This document shows, piece by piece, positions 55,676-64,000 of a stretch of DNA of 64,000 nucleotides. The position numbers were made by a program, and so were the translations under genes. Position 1 is the stretch's first letter. Each line of letters opens with the position of its first letter. This stretch comes from Stenotrophomonas beteli. GTDB lineage: Bacteria; Pseudomonadota; Gammaproteobacteria; Xanthomonadales; Xanthomonadaceae. Under the pieces are notes generated by a model. It did no database searches and was not told the origin of the DNA. It saw nothing but the letters and a program-made list of their open reading frames with translations. Location: assembly GCF_001431665.1 (NCBI RefSeq), contig NZ_LLXV01000038.1, positions 1 through 64,000 of the forward strand. The letters are read 5' to 3'.

Positions 55676-56902
55676 TCAGCGCACGACGTTCAGCACTTCG
55701 TAGCACGCGCCCATGGTGTGGTAATCCACCTTGCCGGCCGGGCTCTTCTCATCGCTGTACTTGCGGTTGTCGGCATCGAGGATGCGGAACCAGGCGCCGT
55801 ACTGGTGGTCGACGAAGTGCTCCCACGCGTACGCCCAGATGCGCTCGTACCACTGCCAGTAACGGTCTTCGCCGGTGCGCTTGGCCATCAGCGCGGCGGT
55901 GGCCAGCGTCTCCGCCTGCACCCAGAAATACTTGTCGTCGTCGCAGACGAAGCTGTCGCCACCGATCGGTACGCCCTCCATGCCCGGCTGCCGGCGCGAC
56001 TCTGGCGCGAAACCGTAGTACAGGCCGCCCCGGGCGTCGTCCCAGCTGCGCGCCACGGCCACGTCGAACAGGTGCTGGGCGGTCGGCACCAGCCAATCAG
56101 CCTGCACGTGGCGGTCCAGGATCAGCAGCAGCTTGGCCCACTCGGTCTGATGGCCGGGCTGGAAGCCCCACGGGCGGAACAGGTGCTTGGGGTCGTCCAG
56201 GTTGTAATCCCAGTCGATCTCCCAGTTCACGTCATAGTGTTCCCAGACCAGGCCACCGGCCTTGGCCGCCTGGCGGCGGGTCATGTTGTCGGCCAGCTGC
56301 AGCGCCCGTTCCACGTAACGCTGCTCGCCACTGGCCTCGAACGCCGCCAGCATCGCCTCGCACATGTGCATGTTGGCGTTCTGGCCGCGATAGCCGGTGA
56401 AATTCCACTGGCCATCGGCCTCGTCCTTGTACAGGCCGTGCTGTGGCTCCCAGAAGCGCGCTTCCAGCAGCTGCCAGGTCTCGTCCATCCACTCGCGGGC
56501 CTGCTCGACACCGGCCTTCAGCGCGCAACTGTAGGCCAGCAGCACGAACGCCACGCCGTAGCAGTGGTTCATGTCGTCCTCGACCTTGCCGTCGCGCAGG
56601 GTCCAGGCATAACCGCCAGTGGCCGGATTGCGATGCACCTCGCGCAGGTAGCGCACGCCGTGCTCGACCGCCTCGCGGTATTCGGCGTTGCCGAACTCGC
56701 GGTAGGCCATCGCGTAGTTGAAGACGAAACGCGTGCTGCTCACCAGGTGGCGGTGGCTGGCATCGTAGATGCTGCCGTCGTCACGGAAGTAGTGGAAGAA
56801 GCCACCGTTGGGATCGATGCAGCGCGGATGGTAGAACGCCATCGTGTCAGCGATGTGCGCACGCAGGAACGCGGGCGAACGGAAATCGGGCGAGGTGCTC
56901 AT
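55676..56902 (-). CDS. AGE-family epimerase/isomerase (mannose isomerase-like)
   Basis: The 408-residue (alpha/alpha)6-barrel protein has HLVSSTRFVFNYAMAYREFG, MNHCYGVAFVLLAYSCAL, and the family block GFQPGHQTEWAKLLLIL with the catalytic His, later KYFWVQAETLATAAL. AGE members act on N-acylglucosamine or, like YihS/mannose isomerase, turn mannose into fructose. Next to a fructokinase and mannosidases, mannose isomerase is the best inference. It overlaps the kinase gene by 4 bases. Confidence 0.85.
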   Translation of the reverse strand: MSTSPDFRSPAFLRAHIADTMAFYHPRCIDPNGGFFHYFRDDGSIYDASHRHLVSSTRFVFNYAMAYREFGNAEYREAVEHGVRYLREVHRNPATGGYAWTLRDGKVEDDMNHCYGVAFVLLAYSCALKAGVEQAREWMDETWQLLEARFWEPQHGLYKDEADGQWNFTGYRGQNANMHMCEAMLAAFEASGEQRYVERALQLADNMTRRQAAKAGGLVWEHYDVNWEIDWDYNLDDPKHLFRPWGFQPGHQTEWAKLLLILDRHVQADWLVPTAQHLFDVAVARSWDDARGGLYYGFAPESRRQPGMEGVPIGGDSFVCDDDKYFWVQAETLATAALMAKRTGEDRYWQWYERIWAYAWEHFVDHQYGAWFRILDADNRKYSDEKSPAGKVDYHTMGACYEVLNVVR

Positions 56903-57894
56903 GCGGTAATGTCCTGGGCCTGCAGCAGCTGCTGCACTTCATCAAGCGAGGGCATCGCGGCAAACGCGCCCTTGCGGGTAACAGCCAGCGCACCCACGGC
57001 GGCGCCGAAGCGCAACGTCGCGGTGATCGCCTCCGGGTCCTGGCAGAACGCGGCGAAACCAGCGCCCGCCCCACCGCGCTCGAGCAGGCCGACCAGCACG
57101 CCACCGACGAAGGCATCACCGGCCGCGGTGGTATCGACGGTAGCCACGCGGAAACTTGTGACCGTGCCGTGGTTGTCGCGGGTGTACCAATGCAGCGTGG
57201 CCGCACCGTCGGTGACGATGACCCAGCGTGCCTGCGCGGCCAGCAGGCGCCGCAGCACCGTCGCCTCGCCATCGGCACCGAGCGGCGCGGCCAGGTAGTC
57301 CAGCTCCTCGCGCGACAGCTTGACAAGATCGGCGCGTTCCAGCGCCTGCCACAGGCGTGGCGTCGGGTCCTCGTTCGCCGGCCACAGCGCGGGACGCAGG
57401 TTGAGGTCCAGGCTGACCACCGCGCCGGCCGCACGTGCACGGTCCATGCCGGCGAAGGTCGCCTCGGCGATGGCCGGCTCGGTCAGGCTGTTGGAGCAGA
57501 CGTGGAAGCACTGCGCGCTGTCGAGGCACGCGGCCTGGAAATCGCTGTCACGGAACAGCAGGTCGGCCGCCGGCGGGCGGTAGAAGCTGAAGCTGCGCTC
57601 GCCACTGGCGTCGAGGGCGACGAAGGCCAGCGCAGTCTTCGCCGCATCGGTACGCACGATGTAATCCGTGCCCACGCCGTGCTCGGCCAGGCTGTCGGCC
57701 AGGAAGTCACCGAACATGTCACGGCCGAGCATGCCGACGAACTGGGTCTTCGCACCCAGCCGCGCGGCGGCCACCGCGACATTGGCCGGTGCACCGCCGG
57801 CGTATTGCAGGAACGCGCGCGGGGTGCCGGCCGAAGCCGGCGGCTGCGCTAGTAGATCGATCAAAATTTCGCCGAAGCAGACAATGGAACCCAT
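56899..57894 (-). CDS. PfkB-family fructokinase
   Basis: The 331-residue sugar kinase has GEILIDLLAQP near the start, GGAPANVAVAAARLGAKT, DLNLRPALWP and the catalytic C-terminal region DTTAAGDAFVGGVLVGLL. The anion-hole motif reads AAGD in place of the usual GAGD, but the catalytic Asp remains. In this locus it would phosphorylate fructose made from mannose, feeding fructose-6-phosphate into metabolism. It starts at ATG 57894, 7 bases after the transporter stop. Confidence 0.9.
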   Translation of the reverse strand: MGSIVCFGEILIDLLAQPPASAGTPRAFLQYAGGAPANVAVAAARLGAKTQFVGMLGRDMFGDFLADSLAEHGVGTDYIVRTDAAKTALAFVALDASGERSFSFYRPPAADLLFRDSDFQAACLDSAQCFHVCSNSLTEPAIAEATFAGMDRARAAGAVVSLDLNLRPALWPANEDPTPRLWQALERADLVKLSREELDYLAAPLGADGEATVLRRLLAAQARWVIVTDGAATLHWYTRDNHGTVTSFRVATVDTTAAGDAFVGGVLVGLLERGGAGAGFAAFCQDPEAITATLRFGAAVGALAVTRKGAFAAMPSLDEVQQLLQAQDITA

Positions 57895-57901
57895 TCCGGA
57901 C

Positions 57902-59215
57902 TCAGCCTCCCTGCGTTGCGGAAGCCGGCGTACGCGCGCCGACCAGTCCGTAGAAGATGATGTAGCCGTAGCACAGCAACGGCAGGATGAAGCTGGCCTG
58001 CACACCGATGTGATCGGCGAGGACGCCCTGCAGGTACGGCACCACGGCACCGCCGACGATGGCCATGATCAGCAGGCTGGAGCCCTTGTTGGTCAGCGGG
58101 CCCAGGCGCTCGATGCTCAGCGCGAAAATAGTGGGGAACATGATCGAATTGAACAGGCCGATCGCCACCACCGAGTACAGCGCGATGCTGCCGGAGGTCA
58201 GCATGGTGGTGACCAGCAGCGCCACGTTGACCAGCGCGAAGATCGCCAGCAGGCGGCTCGGCGAGAAGCGCGCCAGCAGCGCGGAGCCCGCGAAGCGGCC
58301 GATCATCGCCATCGTCCAGTAGGCCGACACGTAGTGCGTGGCCTCCTGTTCGCTGAAACCACCGATGTTGGGCATCGACAGGTAGTTGACCAGGAAGCTG
58401 CCGATCGATACTTCGGCGCCGACGTAGAAGAAGATGCCCAGCACGCCCAGCAGCAGATGGCGCTTGCGCAGCGCATCCAGGTAACTGTGGTGGTGGCCCT
58501 GGTCGGCCTGCTCGGTGGCGTCGCTCAGCGCCGGCAGGCGGAACAGGAACACGAACAGCGCCAGCAGCACCAGCGCAACGGCCAGGCCCACGTACGGTCC
58601 CTGCACGGCGTGCGCCTCGGCGGCTCGGTAGGCCAGCTGTTCGGCGGCCGGCAGCGCGTTCAGTTCATCGGCGCTCTTGACCGTGTTGGACAGGATCAGC
58701 ATGCCGCCGAAGATCGGGGCGATGGCCGTGCCCAGCGAGTTCAGTGCCTGCGCCAGGGTCAGGCGACTGGAGCTGGTCTGCTCCGGGCCCAGCAGTGCGA
58801 CATAGGGGTTGGCGGCAACCTGCAGTACGGTGATGCCGGTGGCCAGCACGAACAGTGCGCCGAGGAAGGCACCGTAGACACGCAGTTCGGCCGCCGGCCA
58901 GAAGCCCAGCGCGCCGATGCCGGCGATCACCAGGCCGGCCACGATGCCCTTCTTGTAGCCCAGCGCGGCAACCAGCCGGCCTGCGGGCAACGACATCAGG
59001 AAATAGGTGCCGAAGAAGGTGAACTGCACCAGCATCGCCTTGGCGTAGTTCAGCTCGAACACCGCCTTCAGGTGCGGGATCAGGATGTCATTGAGGCAGG
59101 TCAGGAAGCCCCACATGAAGAAGATCGTGGTGACCACGGCCAGCGCCTTGCCGTTGGTGACGGCAGGTGCGTTGCCCGAAGAACCCGATGGACGGGGCGT
59201 TGCGGAGATCGGCAT
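57902..59215 (-). CDS. FucP-type MFS sugar permease
   Basis: The 437-residue protein has 12 expected membrane helices and FucP/GluP signatures: FFMWGFLTCLNDILIPHLK in helix 1, FFGTYFLMSLPAG and LQVAANPYVALLGP. It probably brings mannose or a related monosaccharide across the inner membrane by proton symport. ATG 59215 follows the LacI gene by 61 bases. It is upstream of the kinase and isomerase genes in one operon. Confidence 0.9.
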   Translation of the reverse strand: MPISATPRPSGSSGNAPAVTNGKALAVVTTIFFMWGFLTCLNDILIPHLKAVFELNYAKAMLVQFTFFGTYFLMSLPAGRLVAALGYKKGIVAGLVIAGIGALGFWPAAELRVYGAFLGALFVLATGITVLQVAANPYVALLGPEQTSSSRLTLAQALNSLGTAIAPIFGGMLILSNTVKSADELNALPAAEQLAYRAAEAHAVQGPYVGLAVALVLLALFVFLFRLPALSDATEQADQGHHHSYLDALRKRHLLLGVLGIFFYVGAEVSIGSFLVNYLSMPNIGGFSEQEATHYVSAYWTMAMIGRFAGSALLARFSPSRLLAIFALVNVALLVTTMLTSGSIALYSVVAIGLFNSIMFPTIFALSIERLGPLTNKGSSLLIMAIVGGAVVPYLQGVLADHIGVQASFILPLLCYGYIIFYGLVGARTPASATQGG

Positions 59216-59276
59216 GCGGTACGCGCCTCGATGCGCGGAAGGTCGTTGTGGCGTGGAAGGGAATCTGTGGAAAGTG

Positions 59277-60326
59277 TCAGTTCGGCCGTGCGGCACTGCT
59301 CTCACGGATGCGCAGCTGCACCGGCGCAACCGTGCGCCGTGGCGGCGCGTCCGGTTCGTCCAGCCGTTGCAGCAGCAGCGCGGCAGCTTGCCGGCCACGC
59401 TCGCGCGGGTCGGCGGTGAGCGTGGTCAACGGCGGCACCGCGACCGACGCCTCGGAAATATCGTCGAAGCCGGTAACGGCGAAGTCGCCGCCCGGGCGGA
59501 TGCCGCGCGAGTTCAAGCCCAGCATCAGGCCCAGTGCGACGGTGTCGTTGTAGCAGACCGCGGCACTCGGGCGATGGCCATCGGCAAACAGCTCATCGGT
59601 GCGCGCAGCGGCCTCCAGGCGGTTCGGCGCCGACTCGATCATCCAGCCCGGCGGCAGCGACAGGCCCGCTTCGGCCAGCGCCTGCTGGAAACCGGCACGG
59701 CGCTGGTGGCACGAGCTCGATGCAGCGTGGCCGCCGAAGAAGGCGATCTGGCGGTGGCCGCGCTCGATCAGGTGGCGCGTGGCCAGGTAGGCACCGTGCT
59801 GGTTGTCCAGGGTCAGGAAGTCCCAGTCAGCCCCGGCCAGTTCGCGGTTGAACAGCAGCACGTTGGCGTTGGCACCCAGCGCCTGGCGCAACTGCGCGGT
59901 GTCACTGCCCTCGGCCGGCGACAGGATCAGGCCGGCCGGGGTGTGCTCCATCAGCGTGGACAGCACGGCCTGCTGGCGCTCGGGCGATTCACCGGTACTG
60001 CCGAGCAGGGTCACGTAACCGCGCCCGCCCAGCGCCTCATCCACACCGGAGGCGAATTCGGCGAAGAACGGGTTGGACAGGTCGTTGATCACCAGCGCGA
60101 TGCTCGACGACGTGCGGCGACGCAGGTTGGCGGCCGCGCGGTTGTAGACGTAGCGCTGGCGACGCAGCTCGGCCTCGACCTTGGCACGGGTATCGACGTT
60201 GACCAGCGGGCTGCCGCGCAGCACCAGCGACACAGTGGCCCGTGACACGCCGATGGCACGCGCGATGTCGGTCACCGTCACCGCCTTGCCGGCGCGCTTG
60301 CTGGAACTGCTGCCGTTGTCGTTCAT
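59277..60326 (-). CDS. LacI-family transcriptional regulator
   Basis: The 349-residue repressor has the HTH VTVTDIARAIGVSRATVSLVLRGS and hinge RQRYVYNRAAANLRR, then the sugar-binding periplasmic-like domain (ALVINDLSNPFFAEFASGVDEAL) ending QLRIRESSA. It probably responds to a mannose-related effector. Three matching operators in the GH92-receptor divergent region are described separately. It sits between the transporter operon and GH92, all on the minus strand. Confidence 0.93.
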   Translation of the reverse strand: MNDNGSSSSKRAGKAVTVTDIARAIGVSRATVSLVLRGSPLVNVDTRAKVEAELRRQRYVYNRAAANLRRRTSSSIALVINDLSNPFFAEFASGVDEALGGRGYVTLLGSTGESPERQQAVLSTLMEHTPAGLILSPAEGSDTAQLRQALGANANVLLFNRELAGADWDFLTLDNQHGAYLATRHLIERGHRQIAFFGGHAASSSCHQRRAGFQQALAEAGLSLPPGWMIESAPNRLEAAARTDELFADGHRPSAAVCYNDTVALGLMLGLNSRGIRPGGDFAVTGFDDISEASVAVPPLTTLTADPRERGRQAAALLLQRLDEPDAPPRRTVAPVQLRIRESSAARPN

Positions 60327-60422
60327 CGTCTTCCCGGACTCCGCTGGAGGCTCAAGCCTAATGGATCAGGGCCGTGTCGTGCGGTGCCGTTCGCTGGGTC
60401 ACCGCGAACGGCACAGTCCGGC

Positions 60423-62888
60423 TCACCGCAGCGCGCTGCCCGGCGCCGCGCACCAGGACACCGGCAGGTCCTTCACCGCGGTGCCCCAGCCCTGCTCCGG
60501 CGCCTTCGCATCGAGCGCGAACTGCAGGCGCGGGCCCTGCTGCAGGCGGTTCCAGTCCAGCCATACCGGTGCATGCGCCTGGCCATCGACCTGCACGCCC
60601 TGCACGTACTGCAGGCGGCGGCCGTCGGCGCCCGGCGCGTCGATGCGCAGGGTGCGGCCATTGCCCATGTCCACTTCCACCTTGCTGAAGCGCGGGGTAT
60701 GCAGCAGGAACTGGCCGCTGCCCGGCACCGCCGGGTACATGCCGATGGCGCTGAACAGGTACCAGGCCGACATCGTGCCCAGATCGTCATTGCCGGTCAC
60801 GCCGTTGGGGGCATTGGTGAACAGCTGCTGCGCCGCACGCACCACCGCCGCCGTCTTCCACGGCTGGCCGATCAGCGTGTACAGCCACGGCGAGTGCAGG
60901 TCCGGCTCGTTGTTCGGGTTGTAGCGGAACTGGTTGTAGTAGCTGTACGGCCCGACCACCCACTCCTTGCGGGCGGCGTTGAGCGGGTCAGCCTGCAGTG
61001 CATCCATCGCGAAGAACGCATCGAGGCGGCGGCCGGCCTGTTCGCGGCCATCCATCGCATCGACCAGGCCCGGCACGTCCTGCTGCGCCAGCCACTGGTA
61101 CTGCCAGGCGGTGCCTTCATGGAAGCCGTGATGCGAGCGCGGGCTGTAGTGACCATCGGCCGGCGTGTACCACTGGCCATCTTCGGTGCGCGGGCGCGGG
61201 AAGCCGGTGAAGCCGGTCTCGGCATCGCGCACCTGCGGGTCCCACACCTTGCGCCAGTTGCGGCCGCGCTCACGCAGCGTCGCCGCGTCCTGCGCATGGC
61301 CGAGGCCATCGGCCATCTGCGACAGCGCGCAGTCGGCCAGCGCGTACTCCAAGGTGGCCGAACCACCGTGGTGCGGATCGACATCCATGCCCTTGGACGG
61401 GAACGCACGGTCGTAGACCACGTAGCCCTTGTCCAGGTAGGTCGGATTGCCGGAACGGCCGGCCATCCGCGAGTTCAGTGGCGGCGTACCGAACGCGTTG
61501 CGGCGCAGCGCATCCCAGGCCTGCGATTCGCGGCCCTTGAGCGCGCCGAAGCGCCACAGGTCGACCATGAACGGCGTGACCGGATCGCCGGTCATGATGT
61601 TGGTCTCGAAGTTGGCATAGCCCCAGCGCGGCAGCCATCCCCCCTGTTCGTCGATCGCCAGCAGCGTGCGGCCGATGTCACGCGCCACGTCCGGGCGGGT
61701 CAGTGCCAGCCACTGGTTCTGCGCGCGGTAGGTATCCCACAGCGAGAAGTACTCGTAGTAGGTCCAGCCGTCGGCACGATGGATGCCATCGTCATAGCCG
61801 CGGTAGCGGCCATCGGCGTCGTTGCCGGTCATCGGCTGCAGCAGCGCGTGGTAGACCGCGCTGTAGAACACCGTGCGGTCATCGCCAGTGCCGCCCTGCA
61901 CGCGCACCCGGCCCAGCTGCTCACGCCAGGCCTGCTGGGACAGCGCGCGCATGCGGTCGAAACCGATCAGCTGCCCACCCTGCATGCCCTCGGCGCGCAG
62001 GTTGGTGCGCGCGCCTTCGGCATCCACATGCGAGATCGCGCTGACCGCTGTCACCGACTGGCCCTTGGCCAGGTCGAAACTGAGCCAGGCACCGTTCGGC
62101 TTCTGTTCGCCTTCCATGCTGTGGCGCGCGCCCGGCAGGCCGCCGCCCTCGCCCCAGGTGCCATGCGCCTTGAACGGGCGGTCGAACTCGATGCGGAACC
62201 AGGTCGTGTACTGGTGCCCGCCACAGAAACTCTTGGTGACCAGCTTGCCTTCGACCACACGGTCGCCGACCACATCGACCACGCTGCCGATCACCGAATG
62301 GCGCTCGTTGGCCTGGCCGACGTTGACCAGCACGTGGCCCTCGCCCTGGCGCTGGCTGAAGGTATAGCGCTCGGCGGCGGCGCGGGTGCGCGCGGTGGCT
62401 TCGGCATCGATGCCGCCATAGCTGGTCAGACGCACTTTGTAATAGCCCGCCTGGCCGATTTCGCCGTCGTGGGAATAGGACGCGGCGTAAGCCTTGTGAT
62501 CGAACTGCTTGGCGTTGCCGGTATCGAAATCGCCGCCCGGGCCGATCGACCCGGTTACTGGCAGTACCGACACCTGGCCGCCCTGCTCCCAGCAACCGGC
62601 ACCGGAAATGAAGGAGTGACCGAAGCCCCGGATCTTCTCGTCGTCGTAGCGCCAGCCCGAGTAGTGGCTGCCGATCGGGCTGACCTGGATCAGGCCGAAC
62701 GGTGCCGACGCGCCCGGGAAGGTATTGCCGTCGTCCTTGCTGCCGATGAAGGTGTTGACCTCGCGCTCCAGCGCAGCCGGTGCAGCCTGCAGCAGCATCG
62801 GCATGGCCGAAAGCGCCAGCAGACAGGCCAGGCGCGCCAGCGGGCGCGAGGTCGATGGGACGGCGGGAGCGGACGGCACTGGACGCAT
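60423..62888 (-). CDS. GH92 alpha-1,2-mannosidase
   Basis: The 821-residue secreted enzyme has a signal peptide (LACLLALSAMPMLLQAAPA) and GH92 features: FISGAGCWEQGGQ, FSLWDTYRAQNQWLALT, and GNDDLGTMSAWYLFSAIGMYP with the calcium/catalytic region. GH92 enzymes are Ca2+-dependent exo-alpha-mannosidases acting on high-mannose N-glycans. It is divergent from the gene at 63929 and heads the mannosidase/transporter set on this strand. Confidence 0.93.
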   Translation of the reverse strand: MRPVPSAPAVPSTSRPLARLACLLALSAMPMLLQAAPAALEREVNTFIGSKDDGNTFPGASAPFGLIQVSPIGSHYSGWRYDDEKIRGFGHSFISGAGCWEQGGQVSVLPVTGSIGPGGDFDTGNAKQFDHKAYAASYSHDGEIGQAGYYKVRLTSYGGIDAEATARTRAAAERYTFSQRQGEGHVLVNVGQANERHSVIGSVVDVVGDRVVEGKLVTKSFCGGHQYTTWFRIEFDRPFKAHGTWGEGGGLPGARHSMEGEQKPNGAWLSFDLAKGQSVTAVSAISHVDAEGARTNLRAEGMQGGQLIGFDRMRALSQQAWREQLGRVRVQGGTGDDRTVFYSAVYHALLQPMTGNDADGRYRGYDDGIHRADGWTYYEYFSLWDTYRAQNQWLALTRPDVARDIGRTLLAIDEQGGWLPRWGYANFETNIMTGDPVTPFMVDLWRFGALKGRESQAWDALRRNAFGTPPLNSRMAGRSGNPTYLDKGYVVYDRAFPSKGMDVDPHHGGSATLEYALADCALSQMADGLGHAQDAATLRERGRNWRKVWDPQVRDAETGFTGFPRPRTEDGQWYTPADGHYSPRSHHGFHEGTAWQYQWLAQQDVPGLVDAMDGREQAGRRLDAFFAMDALQADPLNAARKEWVVGPYSYYNQFRYNPNNEPDLHSPWLYTLIGQPWKTAAVVRAAQQLFTNAPNGVTGNDDLGTMSAWYLFSAIGMYPAVPGSGQFLLHTPRFSKVEVDMGNGRTLRIDAPGADGRRLQYVQGVQVDGQAHAPVWLDWNRLQQGPRLQFALDAKAPEQGWGTAVKDLPVSWCAAPGSALR

Positions 62889-63014
62889 GTCGGGTTCCTG
62901 TAGTCGATGACGCGAAGGCAGACGGCAGGGTCGTTCGGCACCGTTCCGCTGAGTCCCGCCGTGACCGGCAGAGAGCTCCCCCTGGAATGACGCCCGACCC
63001 GTGCGGTCGTGAAT

Positions 63015-63028
63015 TTAGATCGATTCAA
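63015..63028. promoter_or_regulatory. LacI-type operator, site 1
   Basis: TTAGATCGATTCAA, a near-perfect palindrome around ATCGAT, about 127 bases upstream of the GH92 start. The same sequence recurs at 63870 and with one change at 63750. Confidence 0.6.
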
Positions 63029-63288
63029 GTAGAGCATGCAGGTTCAGCCGAATGCATTCTGCGGCGCAGCATGAGAGGGGTGTTCGGCAGGGCTGCGCCC
63101 TGCACCTGCCGAAGCCGAAGCCGAAGCCGAAGCAACAGCAAAAGCCGGCTATCCGTGGGATGGCGCGGTGGGTCCGGTTGCGGGGGACGCCGTAAACCCG
63201 TCCCTGGGGGCTTGGCCGCGGCATCCATGCCGCGGACACCCCCGCAACCGGGCCCACCCCGCCTTCGACAGATTTCCGCGATCTGTGA

Positions 63289-63307
63289 ATCCACGCCATA
63301 CGTGGAT
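63289..63307. repeat. ATCCACG/CGTGGAT hairpin
   Basis: A 7-bp stem with a 5-base loop, similar to the hairpin at 27655-27675. It belongs to the same short repeat family and lies within the left half of the large inverted repeat. Confidence 0.45.
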
Positions 63308-63335
63308 GAATCTCTGTCGGATAACGAAATCAATT

Positions 63336-63376
63336 GGGGTCAGATCCGTTTTCCAACGGAAAACGGATCTGACCCC
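63336..63376. repeat. 19-bp perfect palindrome with 3-base loop
   Basis: GGGGTCAGATCCGTTTTCC, loop AAC, then its exact complement ending GGATCTGACCCC. It is the most perfect copy of the family also present at 18127 and 24323-24414, and sits near the centre of the large inverted repeat. Confidence 0.85.
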
Positions 63377-63749
63377 ACGACCCCATGCCGTTCCAGGATC
63401 AATCCAACCGTCACCGGGAAACTGTCAAAGGCGGGGCGGTGTGGGCTGGCAGGACCGTTGGCGCCATGGATGGCACCATCGAGCCCCCAGGGACGGGTTT
63501 ACGGCGCGTCCTGCCAGTCCACACCGCCCTGCCAAACCAGCAGAAAACCAGAGCCGCTTTGGCTTTGGCTTTGGCCGTTGCCCTAGCTTCAAGCAGGTGC
63601 AGGGCGCAGCCCTGCCGACCCACCCTCCCTGCGCACGAAAACGATTTCACTGATTTCAGCAAACCGTCATCCCTTCGCCACGCCAGTACCATATTGCGGA
63701 GCAGCATGCGCCCACGGGCGACCCATGCTAAAAATCGCCCGCCCATCGC

Positions 63750-63763
63750 TTAGATCGATCCAA
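63750..63763. promoter_or_regulatory. LacI-type operator, site 2
   Basis: TTAGATCGATCCAA, one base different from the other two sites, in the divergent GH92/receptor region, about 180 bases upstream of the receptor start. Confidence 0.5.
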
Positions 63764-63869
63764 GACGACGTTGCGATGGCCGGGAGTTGGGGAACAGCAA
63801 CAGGACGTACCAGGCCGCACGCGCGTTGCTGCTGCCACTGCATGGCGACAGCCGCAAAGTCACTTCAAA

Positions 63870-63883
63870 TTAGATCGATTCAA
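63870..63883. promoter_or_regulatory. LacI-type operator, site 3
   Basis: TTAGATCGATTCAA, identical to site 1, in the same orientation, 46 bases upstream of the start codon at 63929. Its position fits repression of the divergent receptor gene. Confidence 0.6.
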
Positions 63884-63928
63884 GTTGTCCGTGCCACGTC
63901 ACCGGATCAATCCATGAGAGAGGGAGAG

Positions 63929-64000
63929 ATGGGAATGAAGCATTCAACACGTACGCACGGCCAGGACGCATTGTCGCTGGCCATCGCGCTGGCCCTGGCT
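63929..64000 (+). CDS. N-terminus of probable TonB-dependent receptor, cut by window edge
   Basis: The frame begins MGMKHSTRTHGQDALSLAIALALA, which reads as a basic start and the beginning of a hydrophobic leader, and runs off the window. AGAGAGGGAGAG is a strong ribosome binding site for ATG 63929; ATGs at 63914 and 63935 are in the same frame. Position upstream of GH92, with LacI-type operators, makes an outer-membrane TonB-dependent receptor the likely identity; this is inference, as too little is visible. Confidence 0.5.
   Translation, partial: MGMKHSTRTHGQDALSLAIALALA

Larger units (their letters stand above)
63085..63617. repeat. large inverted repeat around a central palindrome
   Basis: The 24 bases at 63085-63108 recur exactly, inverted, at 63594-63617, and the 25 bases at 63188-63212 recur inverted at 63482-63506. 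The arms also share AGCCGAAGCC-type tandem hexamers (63108-63137 versus GCTTTGGCTTTGG at 63556-63576). The small open frames here (repeating Gly-Phe) arise from the repeats and are not genes. Confidence 0.85.

Noticed and set aside
63015..63653. Small frames with Gly-Phe-Gly-Phe repeats
   Set aside because: They arise from AGCCGAAGCC hexamer repeats in the large inverted repeat; there is no start signal or family.

Overview
The window is about 64 kb of high-GC gammaproteobacterial chromosome. Gene content and order point to Stenotrophomonas, close to S. maltophilia: GTAG-headed palindromic (SMAG-type) intergenic repeats, a greA-carB-carA-dapB block, an RND pump with a divergent two-component system, and a LacI-controlled mannoside locus. 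This assignment is inference from content; no database search was possible.

Region 1 (1-14.6 kb) is a type VI secretion accessory island read on the minus strand: VgrG (14625-12382), a helical TPR-like probable adaptor (12362-10749), a 42-residue one-pass membrane peptide that overlaps the adaptor stop, and a 1494-residue Rhs protein (10604-6120). The Rhs protein has a PAAR-like N-terminus and a C-terminal AHH-type nuclease tip, followed by its presumed immunity gene (6118-5450). Downstream lies a graveyard of displaced tips: a complete IS3-family element (3937-5175) that cuts off a toxin remnant (3936-3658), an immunity-like gene overlapping that remnant, and three SUKH-type immunity genes separated by two decayed pieces of the Rhs core. 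AT-richer patches mark the imported tip and immunity segments.

Region 2 (14.8-25.2 kb) is housekeeping: a DUF1176 secreted protein, recJ, a decayed second DUF1176 fragment, a COG4255-type protein, then greA, carB, carA and dapB on the minus strand. Region 3 (25.2-35.1 kb) holds an SDR-MerR-flavodoxin-fold redox operon, a DUF4304-like protein, feoA-feoB plus a Cys-rich third Feo-linked protein, a leucine/acyl-CoA catabolic run (enoyl-CoA hydratase, VOC protein, HMG-CoA lyase, SDR dehydrogenase), the EF-P paralogue efpL, a MliC/COG3650 lipoprotein and a DUF4440-like protein.

Region 4 (35-50.6 kb) has an RND efflux pair without an outer-membrane gene, divergent from a response regulator and sensor kinase (best match SmeYZ/SmeRySy by layout), DUF4105 and DUF2388 proteins, a D-2-hydroxyglutarate dehydrogenase-like flavoprotein divergent from serA, a Nudix hydrolase, two tandem APC amino-acid permeases and a small lipoprotein. 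Region 5 (50.9-52.9 kb) is the methionine-salvage operon mtnB-mtnD-mtnC, possibly starting with a leaderless message.

Region 6 (52.9-64 kb) is a mannoside/N-glycan utilisation locus: GH2 beta-mannosidase, AGE-family epimerase/isomerase, PfkB fructokinase, FucP-type MFS permease, LacI regulator and GH92 alpha-mannosidase, with the start of a divergent gene (probably a TonB-dependent receptor) at the right edge. The divergent intergenic region contains three copies of a LacI-like operator and a large inverted repeat built round a 19-bp perfect palindrome. No rRNA, tRNA or CRISPR array was recognised.
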